In this document: in pieces, positions 30,511-43,459 of the stretch
Position numbering within the stretch: the first letter of the stretch is position 1
Layout: each line of letters begins with the position of its first letter
Assembly (NCBI GenBank): GCA_029378245.1
Contig: JARKIF010000007.1
Span: 682,001-746,000 of the forward strand
Direction: 5' to 3'
Source: Roridomyces roridus
Lineage: Eukaryota > Basidiomycota > Agaricomycetes > Agaricales > Mycenaceae
Length of the DNA stretch: 64,000 nt
The notes under the pieces: generated by a model
Seen by the model: only the letters and a program-made list of their open reading frames with translations
Told to the model about the DNA's origin: nothing
Databases searched by the model: none
Made by a program: the position numbers and the translations under genes

Positions 30511-31794
30511 ATGTCTCTGCGCAGTCTACGGCCATCCAAGTATGTTCTCTCTGAAGAACAAAAGCGGATGTACGCGTCCGAGAAACTAATGAACTTTCGC
30601 TGGATAGCCAAAGTCATGGCTACGTACTCTCCATACACCCTTTCCCCCGCAGATTTTGCCCCGGCGGAGGTCCAACAATACATTTCGTCAATAGGTGGGT
30701 CCGTGCCACATTCACAAGGCACGGGAACTTACTTGTCTCGCTCGTTCCCAAGGTCAATTCGCCGAGGTAGCGTACAGCGTCATGCCCGTCGAGTTCCTGT
30801 TCGAAAACCTCACCACAATGCTCGAACCCACTTTCCCACTGGAAGGCTACGAGTCTTTCCGCGACGCGATCTTTGTCGCGGCCTTTGTTGGCCGGGTAGC
30901 TGATGTCCCCGGGTACATCACGTACCGCTCGCAAGCTAAACAGCTTATCGTCGCGTTTACGGGCACGGCGTCTGCGATGCAGGCGTTTTACGATATCCGC
31001 GCGTTAAAGCATTCCCATCCGTCCCGGCGCGGCAAGGTACACTCGGGGTTCTGGAAACTCTACAAAGGGATCAAGGCGTTTGCGCTTGAGGGAATTCGGA
31101 AAGGGCTGGCGCAGCACGATGTACAAGAATTGGTCATTACTGGACACAGGTAATTTTCCTTCGGGTGTTCTGGAACTGGGGTTGAATATTTTCAGTATGG
31201 GTGGTGCAGTTTCTCAGCTGCTTCTCCTGGATATTCTGCGGGACGAGAATCTCGTGCCTGTCGGTTCCCTGCCCATTAAACTCGTCGTTTTTGGCGCCCC
31301 GCGCTCAGGAACTAAAGGCCTGGTTAAATATTGGGGCGAACTCGTCGACAAACGGCGAGAAAAATGCGGGGAGGATTCGATCATCGAGTACTCTGTCAAG
31401 ACGTACAACGACGGTCCGTGTTCAACTTTTTTTTCTCCAAATTTCTTCAAGATCTGATTCTATTTCATTAGGCGTACCTGCCCTACCCCCACGTTATTTC
31501 GGCTACCGCCACTACGTGCAAACACCCTTTTACTTTCTGCACGGCAACCTCTATCGAATACCGCCTTCGGAAAGCGAGTACACCTCCTTTCACGTCTCCT
31601 CCGACGAGAGCAAGGATCCGGAAAAGCTCGTATCTCTTCCAATCCACCCGCGAGGCGGACACAATTATTACAACGGGCGCGACATGGAGAAGCTCCTGCG
31701 CCGCGCTAACTGGGTTGACCGGGCGATCAAGAAGGGGGGTGATTGGAAGGAGGGATATCGTGTGAGGTTTGAAAAGTATAACAACCACAAGTAG
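30511..31794 (+). CDS. Class 3 lipase-family alpha/beta hydrolase
   Basis: ATG at 30511 in good context (CCACCATGT; an in-frame ATG at 30472 is possible). Four exons. The first intron (GTGGGT...CCCAAG) precedes QFAEVAYSVMP. Then FRDAIFVAAFVGRVADVPG, LIVAFTGTASAMQAF and VHSGFWKLYKG. The nucleophile elbow GHSMGG has its Ser codon split by an intron at 31150-31195. VVFGAPRSGTKG follows. The last exon ends near HPRGGHNYYNGRDME, whose His likely completes the triad. About 380 residues, no signal peptide, so probably an intracellular triacylglycerol or phospholipid lipase. Stop at 31792-31794. Confidence 0.88.
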
Positions 31795-32173
31795 GGCTCT
31801 GGGTAATTTTTTCTCGTTTCCATGCTCGCTCGAAGATTCAAGACATGAGTCTGCTGCTTCCTGCAAAGGCACATGCTTCCGTGCTTGACCGATAGCAAGT
31901 ATTCTCGGGATCTATCCTCTCCTCTCCTTTTTGGTCATGCACGACGGCATCGCAAACACTGACAGTTTTGTGGCACGAGGGGCAGGTTTCTGGACCCGTT
32001 GCAATTTTCTCCTAGTTTACGTCTTTCATCGGCTCCATGGCTCGTCTTCTACGCTCTAGTTCTACAGGTGCAATCCCACAATTGAACATTTTTGATGTCA
32101 TAATCCTCGGCTCCTATTCTGAATCGCGGCGGACACCCATGATCCCTACACCCTGGGGTCCGTTCCTACGCCC
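31795..32173. other. Intergenic, no gene seen
   Basis: About 380 bp between two same-strand hydrolase genes. No open frame or repeat of note. Confidence 0.6.
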
Positions 32174-33379
32174 ATGGCGTCCTCCCCACTCCCCGGCCTA
32201 GCACCCGGAATCCACTCCCGCACCCTCCGAATCAATGACCTCGATATGCACTTGCTCGAGGCTGCCCCACCCGGCAATCCCGATGCTCCGCTAGTCGTTC
32301 TGCTGCACGGATTCCCTGAGCTCGCATAGTGCGTTGCGTTCCCTCACCTCGCTGGAAATGTCATCAACCTTGAGCGCAGCTCGTGGCGAAAAGTGATACC
32401 TCGTCTCGTCGAAGCAGGCTACCATGTTGTCGCTCCCGACCAGCGGGGTTATGGACGCACACAAGTCGTAGACTCGGAAGGAGCGGTTGGGTACGAGGAC
32501 GACCTGAACCCTTGGCGCACGACCAACCTCGTCAAGGACATCGTCACGCTCGTGCACACACTCGGCTTCACCTCTGTCTCCGCCGTGGTAGGCCACGACT
32601 CGGGTTCCCCAATAGCCGGCTGGTGCGCCCTCATCCGGCCTGACGTCTTCAAATCCGTCGTAATGATGAGCGCGCCGTTCACTGGGCCACCAGCACCCAA
32701 GATTCCCGCTCCTCCTCCTGCTCTGGACATGCCCAAAGCAATCGGAGGCCTCCCCACCCTGTCTCCCCCGCGCAAGCACTACATGCTCTACTACTGCACA
32801 CCCACCGCCAACGCCGACATGCTCACCGCCCCCGAAGGCCTGCACGCCTTCTTCCGCGCCTACTACCACGTCAAAAGTGCAGACTGGCTCCCTAACGGCG
32901 AACCGCACCCGCTCGAAATGAGCGCCGCCGGGCTTGGCGAGCTCCCACGGTACTACGTCATGCTCAAAGACGAGACAATGCCGCAGGCCGTCATTTCGGA
33001 CGCGCCTTCTGCAGACGAGGTCGCAACGAACGAGTGGTTGACAGAGTCCGAGTTGGGGGTGTACGTCTCTGAATACGGGCGCACGGGGTTCCAGGGCGGG
33101 CTCAACTTTTACCGCACCTTCTTCTTCAATCCCGCCTGGGGCTCGGATCGCGAGCTCTTTGCCGGAAAGCAGATTGAAGTGCCTGCGCTCTTTATATCCG
33201 GCAAGCAGGATTGGGGCACGTTCCAGTTCCCTGGGGCCGTGGACGTGATGAAGAACAAGGCGTGCAAGAATATGGAGGACATTGTCTTGATCGAAGGGGC
33301 GGGGCATTGGGTGCAGCAGGAGCAGAGCGACAAGGTCGTCGAACAACTGTTGGCATTCTTTAGACGACATGGAAATTGA
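32174..33379 (+). CDS. Epoxide hydrolase-type alpha/beta hydrolase
   Basis: Exons 32174-32328 and 32380-33379 give 384 residues; a Tyr codon is split (TA|C). Begins MASSPLPGLAPGIHSRTLRI. The oxyanion motif HGFPELAYSW, RGYGRT, the nucleophile Asp in VVGHDSGS, lid Tyr candidates in LPRYYVM, and C-terminal GKQDWGTFQF and GAGHWVQQEQ (catalytic His) are present. These features match soluble epoxide hydrolases (hydrolysis of epoxides to diols). No targeting signal. The large opposite-strand open frame here is a codon-bias shadow. Confidence 0.88.
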
Positions 33380-33432
33380 ATTATATGGACATTACAGGTG
33401 TAAGTATTGCAAGTATAAGTGAGCAGTGGCGT

Positions 33433-34368
33433 TTACAACTTTTTCGTCTTGGGATGCTTGACAGTGACTTTCACCCGCTGGCCCAGCCAGCCTTGAGGAT
33501 GCGAGTTATCGTGTTCGACGCTGATCTTGATTTTGCCACCGCACTCGGAGGTCTTTTCCGGCATTGCTGTCTCTGCGTCGGCGGCCGACTGTTTCTTCTT
33601 CTTGAAATACACGGCTAGGTCGCTCGCCTGACGCTTGAGCGTAGAAGTCGCGTGGCAAGTGCAGCTATAGCGGTAGACGACGGTGCCATTGCTGCCCTTG
33701 CCGACCGTCTTATCGTCCAGACTACAGTCGAATTGAGAACGCGACCAAAACTCGGTAAAGATGTAAACGCACTTGAAATGCAGATTCGTGCTCTCCTTCA
33801 AATCTCTGGCGACAGCACGCGCGCGTTGCTTGTTGTCGACGTCGGGAAGGGCGATGATAGCATACGTCCCATAAAAGCGGAGTGACGCGACACCCATCCT
33901 CGAATACTGCCGTTTGATCTCTTTGTGGAGCTCATTGCTGGCTACGAATTTGGCAAACACGGGAGCAGCAGGGTCGACGACGACGGGCTTCTGCAAAGAG
34001 TATAAGGAGAGCGAATGAAAGAATCGTCAGCAAACGCACCGCCTCGGTCTTGACTCTAGGCGTCTCCATCGCCTTGAACCGTTTCCGCATCGACTCCACC
34101 GCGTCTCTCCCGTCCGACGGTGTCTTCCTCTTCTCGCCCACAACAACACTCTTCGGCGTAACATTACTCGCCACCGACGCCTTGAGGATCTTGGCCTTCT
34201 CTTTCGCCTTCTCTGCCCTCAATCTCTCCGTCCGATCGCGCTTGTACTTGGCCCGCTTTTCGCGACAAGGGGCGCACGTAGTATACCCATAAGTCACAGT
34301 GGCCTTGCGGCAGCTGCTTCACTTCTGGGAGGTCAAGGTTGACACGTCCATGGCGAGTGAGGGGGATG
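33433..34368 (-). CDS. Hypothetical basic protein, N-terminal end uncertain
   Basis: Two clear exons: one around 34297-34042 with TYGYTTCAPCREKRAKYKRD and RKTPSDGRDAVESMRKRFKA, then a GTGCGT...TTTGCAG intron and a last exon reading KPVVVDPAAPVFAKFVASNE. It ends CGGKIKISVEHD and a basic tail, with stop at 33433. Cysteines in the first exon and in YRYSCTCHATSTLKR could bind metal. The start may be ATG 34366-34368 (MLVSSPSLAMDVSTLTSQK) through a further short intron, but I cannot place that intron. This type of Cys/His-bearing protein is common in basidiomycetes and uncharacterised. Confidence 0.5.
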
Positions 34369-34454
34369 AGACGAGCATGGTGGAGGTTTGTAAACAAAAG
34401 ACGCGTTGTTTGCCAGCGCGTGTTAATCCAAATACATACAAATATCATTCTAGT

Positions 34455-37400
34455 CTAGTAAGTCGCTGCCATGCTCTGATCAGGATCCACGACGACCATA
34501 CTTTCCGTCGAGCTCCAAAACGCCTCCTCAAACTCCTCCATCAGACCCTTCGTCTCCTCCACAACAGCCTCCACCGCTTGCGCCTTGGTCCACGTCGGTG
34601 TCACCGTGTCCTCCCCAGGCGCCTCCCCGCCCTGCAACAACTCCCTCTCATACCCCATCGCAATCTGCACAAGCCGTATCCTTCTATACGTCGCCTGCAC
34701 AAGCACAAGCGACCGTATCTTGGTCGACTTGGCCATCATCCGGATACGGCCACCAGCAGGCGACGCAGACCGCCGTTGCTCCCGTTGCGGCGACACCGGT
34801 CCCAAATGCACTATACGCCCCGCACCAGGCACGTCATGCGGTGACGAAGGCTGGTGGAACCCCGCCAAACGACCAGTATCGAGCGACAGCGATGGAGGAT
34901 GCCCAATGTTGACAAAGGATCCCGTCGGGCTCAACCTCGGTGAGGCCTCCGGAGAAGGAACCACACTCCTCCTTCGCGGTTTGGAAAAGGCCGTCGACAC
35001 CCGGCGCGAAGAATTATTGGTGTACTGCCGAATGTCCCGGCCTACTGCCACGACTTTCTCCCGAATAAAAAGCCGCAATTGAAGCATGAGTGGGTTCCTC
35101 AAGGCGCATATCAACTCGAGGAATGACCACAAAACGTAGTCGACTATCCGCGGACTCGGAAGTGGTTGCCCAGGGGAGTTGAAATACGCCGAGAGCGAAT
35201 TGGGGAGCTCAAACTGCGAGCTACTTCGCGGCGAAGTCACGGGTGACGAGGAAGGAGAAAAGTCACGGGAACCGCCCCGCAACGCAAACGTCCCACTCCC
35301 TTCCTCAAGAATGGTCCTCAAAAAGAGAGCCACTCGACTCCAGATGCCCGGGACAGACACAGTCAGATCAACCTCTCCGCGAATGAGGATGATCTTGAGA
35401 ACCTGCAACGCAGCAACAAAGGTCGTCACAGGCGACTTGCTAATCGACGCAGACGAACGGCGACGATCTGGCGATTTGGACCGCTCTATCGAGTCCACGG
35501 GCTGTTGACACGCCGCCATGGAATACGCCAGCAACCGCACCCAAGTATTCGTATGCGCCTCGCGATGCCATGCCTCCGCCCGAATCCCACTCGACACAAC
35601 CTGCTCCCCAGTTTTCAAACCCAAAACAAGAGGCAAAACAACCCCGGCCAAAAACTCGTACGAGGGCTTCCTTTGCTCCAGTTCCGCGATGACGTCAGCG
35701 CCTTGAAGGACGATGGCTTGCGCCACAAGCGATACCAGCGAGAACCGCCAAGGGAGGGAGAACAACAGCTTTTCCGCTGCTGCTTGCTCGCACGCGACAA
35801 GCGCCGGAGCGCATATCTGCGAAACGACAGCTCGTGCAAACATGGGCTCGTTCGCATAGACAGGTTCCACAGAAAGTGCCACCACCGTGTCAAACACACC
35901 CGAAAAGTCGAGGCTAGCAGCATACGGGCTGATAAGGGCCGAGAGATCGCCCAAGAGTCCGCACACGGCTTTCACGCTCCGCGGGTCAGACGAGTCCCTC
36001 ACCAACGAGTTTCTCGTATAGTTGCCCAGAAAAGCAGAGACGGGGTCCCGATTTTCGTGCTCCCCTTCCCGGAGTATCTGCTTGACCAACTCAAAGGCGC
36101 GGTGGGAAGCAGGAGGCGACAGTTGCCCACCGGCTCGCGTGAAATTGGTCACCAACAGCAAATACTCCATGCGCATCGCCAATAGATCGCTCGGTGCTCT
36201 GGTTTTGTCGGGTTGAAGACTCTCGGGTAGCCCAGAGATGAGGGATTCCATCGACGGTTCCTCTGCAGAACGGGCGTCGCCCTTGGATTTCCCCGTTGGC
36301 CGCATCAGGATGACACTCAACGCTTCAATGCCCTCCTTCAGTACGGATCTCGTGGTCGTCGACGCATTATACAGGTACGGGGTCATGTACCGGAAGAACC
36401 GCAAGAATTGCTGAGCTCGCATAATGCCCGGATCATGCGCGATGACAGTGAGGAAGAGCCGGACGAGGTTGTCCAGTCCAAGTCGCTTGGTCTCATACTC
36501 CTCCGGCAGGTCGACCATCACCTCCATCTTCCCCTGTGCATTCCCACCACCCTTCTTGAGCGATGCCAAAAACGTCTGCGGCTTCTCGTCCGCTGTACTA
36601 AACATCAACGCCTCCCTTTCCTGCAGCCGATTCGCGCCCCGGATACCCGCTGCATCTGGCGTAGCGGGCGAAATGCCGCGGGTAAGAGTGGCGAAGAGCC
36701 CGTACACGTTCTTGGCGAGCCAATCGCCCGGAACGCCCGGTAGCGAGACGATGGAGGCCATGGAATCAAAGCTTTGGAAGATGAAAGCCTCGCGATGGAG
36801 AGCGTAGAATCGGTTGAAGGCGTATTCGATGGCTAGTCGAATCCCAGAGTGTTGTTCTGATTCGGTGTAAATCTTGATCCTTAACTCCAGTGTCAGACAT
36901 GGGTAAGCATGGACGAGAAACTTGGGCTTACAACATCGGCACAAAGAGCGTATACCCTCCGCCTGTTGTGAAGAGCCGCCGGAATCGGGTACTAGCCACC
37001 ATGAGCGCTAAGAACGGACGTAAGTTTCTTCGTAAGGAACAACATCAATGAACGCACCGATCAGAGTGTGTGCAACGACCCCGATATCCGAGCCATGGGC
37101 AAGCAGGATCCGATTCAAGCCATCAACAAGGAGAGCAAGCTCATTCCGGTCACTCAAATGCCTCGACATTGACCGGAATATTTGAGCGATGAGAAGCACA
37201 TAGCTCCGCGAGACGACCATGGACAGGTTATCCACCTGTCTATCCAGAGTTGTTCGCTGCTGATTCCTATCCTTCACTTCCACCGGAGCAGAGTCTTGCA
37301 GCTCAAGCGACGGTGCATCAGGAACGGGATCGAGCGAAGGCAATACCAGCCGCGTCAGACTCTTTCGTATCGTCTGGACGTCTTGGGGATTCCGCTTGAG

Positions 37401-40400
37401 CATGGAAAGGAAGAGCATGTTCTGCGATAGTCGGATCATGGAAACGTAGACGAGGTGAGGAGGAACAACGTTCGTTGTTGATGGGTCAATGGGACCCAGA
37501 GTTCGAGGGAACATGGGCCCTGCAGGGGCCGTCGCTGGGAACCACAGCGAGCCGGAAGGGATTAGAAACGCCTCCACCTTTGCCCGGCGGATTTCCCGAA
37601 TCGACATCTCGCTGACTTGATTCGTAAGCTTGGCCAAAATGGGAATGATCAACGCAAAGTCGTATAGCGTATCATCGCCACCAAAAGGGTTCTTCAACTG
37701 TGCTTTGAGGTAGCCCATTGCATAGTTGTAGAGATTGTGTGTCATCGGAGGAGGGAGCGCCCGTCGAACATGCAAAAACGCGCGCAAGGTCGACACCGCC
37801 ATCGCCATATCCTTATGTGTCCCCGTGAACAGATCGAAAACAGGACGGGTGAGAAGAGCCGGGTCGTTCCGCATGAGGTCAGCAACCGTGCTGCGAGCCG
37901 TGGCAGCGATGAGGAAGTTGGGGTCGAATACAGTCGTAGCTAGCCGCGGAAAGATGACTGCAAGCGACGGGACGAGAATGGGGCGCCGCTTCACGCCATA
38001 CCCGTACGACGGTCCTCCAGAGCTGGAATTCCGTCTTAGCAGCGACTCTTCAAACTTTTCCGCCGAAACAGACGGAGAGGGCGAGCCTCGGGGGCTCGGA
38101 ACGGGACTTGAATTAGGCGACGGCGAAGGAGACGCAGATATGGATGTCGTTAGAAGCTGCTCGGCAAGCTCCAGACGGTCCAGGTAAAGACCAGGCAGGT
38201 TGGATACGGGTGTCCTTATCCGCTCCAGTTGTTGATCAATCGGAGCATTGTCCTGAGCCCACCCAATCTCCACCAATCGCTTGTGTAGTTCCGGAGGAAC
38301 TTTATCCTTGGTGTCACTAAGATCTTCCTCGCGGACGTATTGGGCCGAGCCGATATCTGTGGGGAACAAACGGCAGGGGCCCTTTCGCAAGCTTGAAAGC
38401 GCGATGAGCGCGGTCCACGATGACGTTTTGGGACATGATTTGGAACCTCCAATTCGAGAGCGTGTTGATGCGCCGCACGGCATTCAGCCTCGTCGTGTCA
38501 TCGGAGCTAGGAGGACAGGATGAGCGACTGAAAGTATGCAAGACCCCACACGACGAACCTACGGAAATCGAATTCCATCAAAACCATCATTTCATGTGGT
38601 GTCTTTTCTGCAGCCTGCATGGTAAGAAAACAAGCCTAGGACTGGATGAGTGAATCTGCGAGCCCTCCAACAATACAAGCTAACCGCTGAAATGGAACTC
38701 GGATCATTCCCCTCGAGATGATGCTCCCAAACGAGAGGTGCGATACGAACAAAGTCGTTCACCGACAACAGCGTGGCCATTGTAACGAGGAGCTTCAGCG
38801 CCTTGGACGGAAACCCCTTCGCTAGCGACAAAACCAGCTGCTCCTTCTCGGCAAACACACTCGCAATCCCCGCTTTTGGCCCGTTGGCTGGATTGGCATT
38901 GAACCCGCCGTCGTATGCAGCAGACAAATGAGGGTTCCCCGATTCTGTATAATGATGTCATCAGGCCGATTAAATCCGATAGCACGACAAGGCAGCACCT
39001 TTTGACGCGAGGAGCCGATATGGTCCCTGGCTGCAGCATAGACGCCTTGAATCTGCGCAATAGTGTCCACGAGCTCCAAGTCCGAATCATCGTTCAGCTG
39101 TGATTCTTCATGCGAATCGGCAAACCACGTGACCGCGCGAGAGAGCCAGCAGCCCTGCAAAGTCTGAGATGAGAAATTCACTTCAGAAAACGGAACCTAC
39201 GATTTGAGCGATCTGGTCAAGAGTCTAATCTCACGGAACAGCATAATGAATAACATTCGCTGCGACAGCGGCACGAGACTGGTGCGTTCCTAAACAGCAA
39301 ATCAAAACAGTCCAGATTGTGAGTTGCCGCCTCTCACCTTGACCTCGAGCAGCAAACCGAGCCGCGTCTCGAGTGCGAGCACAAACTTGACAACATCAAC
39401 GTAACCGTTGTCCGAGTTCTACGGATATGAGAGCTCTGCCAAAAAGGAGATTCTGTGCAGACTAACCGGCGAGCGCTCCTTCATCCGTCGAACAGCCTGA
39501 ATCCGCCCAATCATTTCTACGAGCAACACTGACTGTCCCAGCCGTGCGGTCCCCCATCCCGGGGCAACATTCGGCTCTCCTTGATTGCCCTTGCCAACCC
39601 CAGCCCCACTCATCAGTGCAATCGACATCATCTCTGCGTCCCGGGTCCAAAAATCCGAGACAACTCGTGCGATAGCCGTAATCGCACTGAGATGATTGAT
39701 GACCGTAAAGTCTTTGGCCGCGGCGGCACACAAAAAGAGCGGCTTGTAGAAGATCGGTGGATAGAGTTGGGAGATTTGTTGAGGAAGTCACTCAGCGGAA
39801 GGCAGGGGTGCGGCGGTGGGTCGTCGACCAGTCGCTTAGAAGATACGGATCAGTTATATGAGACTTCCTAGGTGATTCTGTGCCTCACATCGTTGAGGGT
39901 CGGGAGTACTGCGGCGATAAGCGGTTTCCGTACGTCTTCCGGGAGACCATCGAGTAAAACTGACAACACGGTGAGAACGGCTGGCCACGCGCTTTCCGAG
40001 ATCTTTAAGAGCGTCAGCAATCTTGTTACTGGCTGCCAACTCACTTACAGATCGCTTGACTGCCTCTTCGATTCCCGATTTCCATTCGGTTGTCGACTTC
40101 TCGCGGTACCACTGCGAGAGCAGTGTCATCGCCCATAGCGACAATTCGCGGTCCGTTCCAGGAATGAGTAACTCTAATGCGATTCCCACTACATTCCTCA
40201 ACGCTTCAGACGCCCCGACAGTATGCATTGCAGCAAGCTCAGGCACTACCCGCGTTTGGGTAAACCGTACCAAGAGTTCCGCATCAATAATCTGCCGCGG
40301 CTTGGTACGCAGGACACTGAGAGCCATGCGGGTGAAAGACGCAAGCTTGCGTGCTTGAATGGCTCCGAGTAATGGCGTGAAGGTAGCATCTTCGGGCTGA

Positions 40401-41894
40401 CGGGGCCAGTATCCCTGTGTGTTGAGCAAGGTGAGCGGTGAAATAACATAAAGAAAAGTTGACTAACATCCGTGGCATTTTCCAATAGCCACCTCCGCAA
40501 TGATGGCGCACCATTCTCCAGGCAGAGAACGAGAGCATCCAAAACCACCGCCTGCCGTATATCCTCAAGTGCCTCCCGCGCGACGAAGAGTGCGTTGAAA
40601 TGCTTTTCAAATGCCTCGACGTCCAACTTCCCACAGTCTCCCGCCAAAAGATGGACGATCAACTCGGAAACGATCGTATGCTCCTCCCCGGACCCGTAAA
40701 GCGCGGGCAAGAGGGTAAACAGGCCGGTCGCAAGGGTTTGAATCGCCATGGGGGTGGTAGCCTGGTACCCGAATTCAGCAGGATTCAACAGCATGCGGAG
40801 GGCACGCATGATACGCAGGCGAAGCGGAGAATGCTGAATCAACGCGGCCTTGCAGCACCACTGACAACGTTCCATGGCAGCCAACTGTGTACAACGTAAG
40901 GTTTTGAAGCTGTACACCAAAACTTTTCACGCACGTCGGTGGGAGGGCTCCAGGTCTTGATGATGATGTCAAAAGACTCGAACGCAAACCAGCGGTCTTC
41001 TTCGACCCGAGATGACTTGACCGGGCTGAGGAAGGGGGAAAGCAGGGTGAAAAGGACTTGAGGCTCTTGAGGGAGACTAGGGACCGGCGGAATGCCATCC
41101 GGACTGGGCTGGGAACTATTAAGGAGTGTTTGGTAAAGTGGTTTGAGGGATGGGCCTGTCTGCATGCGGGATGCAAGGGATTGAACCGAGGGCGGCCGGC
41201 GCAGTTCCTGTTTGGAAGCAGCGGCTGGTGCAACGGTAGCGGCGAGGGACGCAGTAGACATGAATGGGAGGTACTGGTCTGTCGTCTTTCCCTTCACAGG
41301 AGCTTCGACTGTACGAGCGGCCCAGCATGCTCGCTGAAGTTCCTGAGCAAGTCGACGCGTGTCGTCGAGCACTGCTTCACGTGCATGCTCGACGACTTGC
41401 CGAAATCCTAATTTCTGGGCAAGCCGAGAAGGTTTTGGAGTCGGTGCGCGTGAAGGTATGAAGGGAAAGGAGGATGTAGTCGCGGAAGAGGGCTGCTGCG
41501 AATGTGAAAAATTGGGAGCAGTGGGAGATGGGAGGACGTGCTGCCTGAGGGTTTCCCAACGCTTCACAGTCGGGGAAGGTAGTGCCGCCGAGTCGGGGGT
41601 CGAAGGGCGACTCGGCACAGCAGTCAACGGAATGGGTCTCCGCAGATTCAGACGCGAGCCCGAGGGACTAGCGGGGCGACTATTCGCCAGGGCTTGGCCT
41701 TGAAACGGGCCAGTTCTATCTTCTTCCACCTGGTCAAGAACGCGCCGATCTCCAGTCACGTTGCTGTTGCTGTCGCTGTCCGACGCCTGTGACACCGTCC
41801 GCTGTGAGGACGAAGTTTTCGCAGAGTCGAAAGAGAATAAGCGTCGGGGAGTCCTCCGCCCCCCAGACGCCTCGCCCTTGGTGGTGGGCGGCAT
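34455..41894 (-). CDS. Very large helical-repeat protein (possible UNC80-like)
   Basis: More than 2,000 residues over about a dozen exons. ATG at 41892-41894 (MPPTTKGEASGGRRTPRRLF), with a Ser/Pro-rich N-terminus. The last two long exons are about 38480-37070 and 36890-34455. The join between them uses an intron starting GTGCGTTC after HTLI and ending GTTCTTAG, giving ALMVASTRFRRLFTTGGGYT, then an intron before LRIKIYTESEQHSGIRLAIEYAFNRFYALH. The whole is alpha-helical, ARM/HEAT-like, with Ser-rich linkers, ending MVVVDPDQSMAATY. The IEYAFNRFYALHREAF stretch recalls the C-terminal region of UNC80, a scaffold of NALCN-type cation channels whose fungal relative is Cch1; this is a weak memory-based link. 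Confidence 0.7.
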
Positions 41895-42069
41895 CCAAGG
41901 AATTAGCAGCAATTCCCATCACTGATCCGCCGCTTCGGGATGGCGCCAATACATGGACTCGTTTATTAATATTCACAGAAGAAATGTACAGTAATTATAG
42001 AATAGGTCACCCTCTTACGCCCAGCACCGGGATAATTTGGCGTGGCGGCTTTGACAGTCAGATCCAACG

Positions 42070-43311
42070 TCAAGCGAGAGAGAACTCAAGACATACGATC
42101 GTATACGGCTCCTCCTTGACCACAGTACGTTGCTTTCCCTTGCCCGGTTCTGTTAGCATCCTAAACACGCTGCAAGCACTTTAAATTGCGGCCGTAAAGT
42201 CAGCATAATGAAACTTACCCAGAATTCTTTTGATTTGGGCAGATAACGACGCGGAAAGAGAGAGCGGAGGGAAGGTAGCTCGGATCTGCACACAATGAGA
42301 AGCTGAAAAGGCCCTGAGCATCCAACTCACCGAGTTGCGGGACCATGACCGCCCGAGCGCCCGTATCAAACGTTGCAGGCGAACCATCGGCGGCTAGTAG
42401 CTTGGTTGCGAGCTGACTGGTCACGACCACCTACCACCCACTCAGCAGTGAACTGACAAGGTGGAAAACACCCACTGTGACACCTCGCGCCGTGAGTTTC
42501 AGCAGGCTTTGCTTGATGTTTTCAAGAACCATAGTCCTCATCTTTGGCGTGATTTTCTTGGAAGGCTGGAGAGGAAAATGTAGCGAGGAGAGCACAAGCA
42601 AACCAAACTGTCGAATAGTCAGATGTAGAACGCAGAACGGACAACACATACCTTGGGGCGTTCATCAAGGATGGACGGCAAGGTGTGAAGGAACACGACC
42701 ATTTCCGGGAGCGTGTTGAGAAAGTGGTGGAATGTACGCTTGGCCGCGTCAGATGGAATGACCTTTTTCAGGGCTGACGCGGTGGTCATATTCTGCGTGT
42801 CTGTCCAACTAAGCTTGGTCCTTCCCAGTTGACGAGAGACGGCTTACCGAGGAATATCACCTCCTTGTCCGGGTTTTCTTTGAGGAAGGAGCGAACGATT
42901 CCGACCGCAATGGCACCTTTGGGAGTTCCAGGTGGGCCAGATAACTCTAGCACATGCCGCTGCGGGAGACCACCACCCAGGAGCGCGTCCAACGGTGTAC
43001 ACTTGGTGGGAATTCGACTCGCTGACAAGGAGGCAGCGGTGGAGGCCGATTGCGTCAACGGAACGGCGCGACTTTGAGTGTGCCTCTGCGAGAATATCGC
43101 CTGGGAGGATTGCAGCGGAATGGAAAGGTCTGCTAGCAATGAACCGATTCTCTTTTGTCGCACTGAATCTACCTACCTTTGGCTAGTTTTCAGCATTCGA
43201 CGTGTCGAGATCTTGGACATTCTCGTAGCCAGCTTTCAGAAGAACCGAGAGGGTTGACGTTGGGATAGCCAAAGATTGGAGCGGTCTGTTGGTGAATTGA
43301 GACAAGTCCAT
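42070..43311 (-). CDS. RAD51-family recombination paralog, with a frame break in exon 1
   Basis: ATG 43309-43311 (MDLSQFTNRPLQSLAIPTST, LSVLLKAGYENVQDLDTSNAE). Later exons give ADLSIPLQSSQAIFSQ, PLDALLGGGLPQRHVLELSGPPGTPKG, FHHFLNTLPEMVVFLHTLPS, FGLLVLSSLHF, VVVTSQLATKLLAADGSPA, TFDTGARAVMVPQLG, and stop at 42070-42072. The order (helix-hairpin start, GGGLP, P-loop, VTSQLATK, VPQLG) is that of RAD51 paralogs. Exon 1 runs into TAG at GAAAACTAGCC; one more A would read LAK into the next exon, so there is a 1-nt break. The P-loop lacks GK(S/T) and Walker B lacks Asp. Either an ATPase-degenerate paralog with a sequence error, or a pseudogene. Confidence 0.7.
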
Positions 43312-43459
43312 GTCGGCGTACGCAGCGTCGAGGGTCTGTAAGAGACTAAGTAATGTCGGCCCTATTCGTTGGATTGCGCTTGGATATCCGAACTGGACAA
43401 GTCGCGTCTGATTGGATCAGTTTCTTTCTTGTCTCCTACTCCCATCTCCCTTCTTGAAT

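Noticed and set aside
32291..33370. 359-residue open frame on the minus strand
   Set aside because: Exactly antisense to the epoxide hydrolase gene; a GC-rich codon-bias shadow with no motif.
35505..36185. 226-residue plus-strand frame rich in Arg/His
   Set aside because: Antisense shadow of the large helical-repeat gene.
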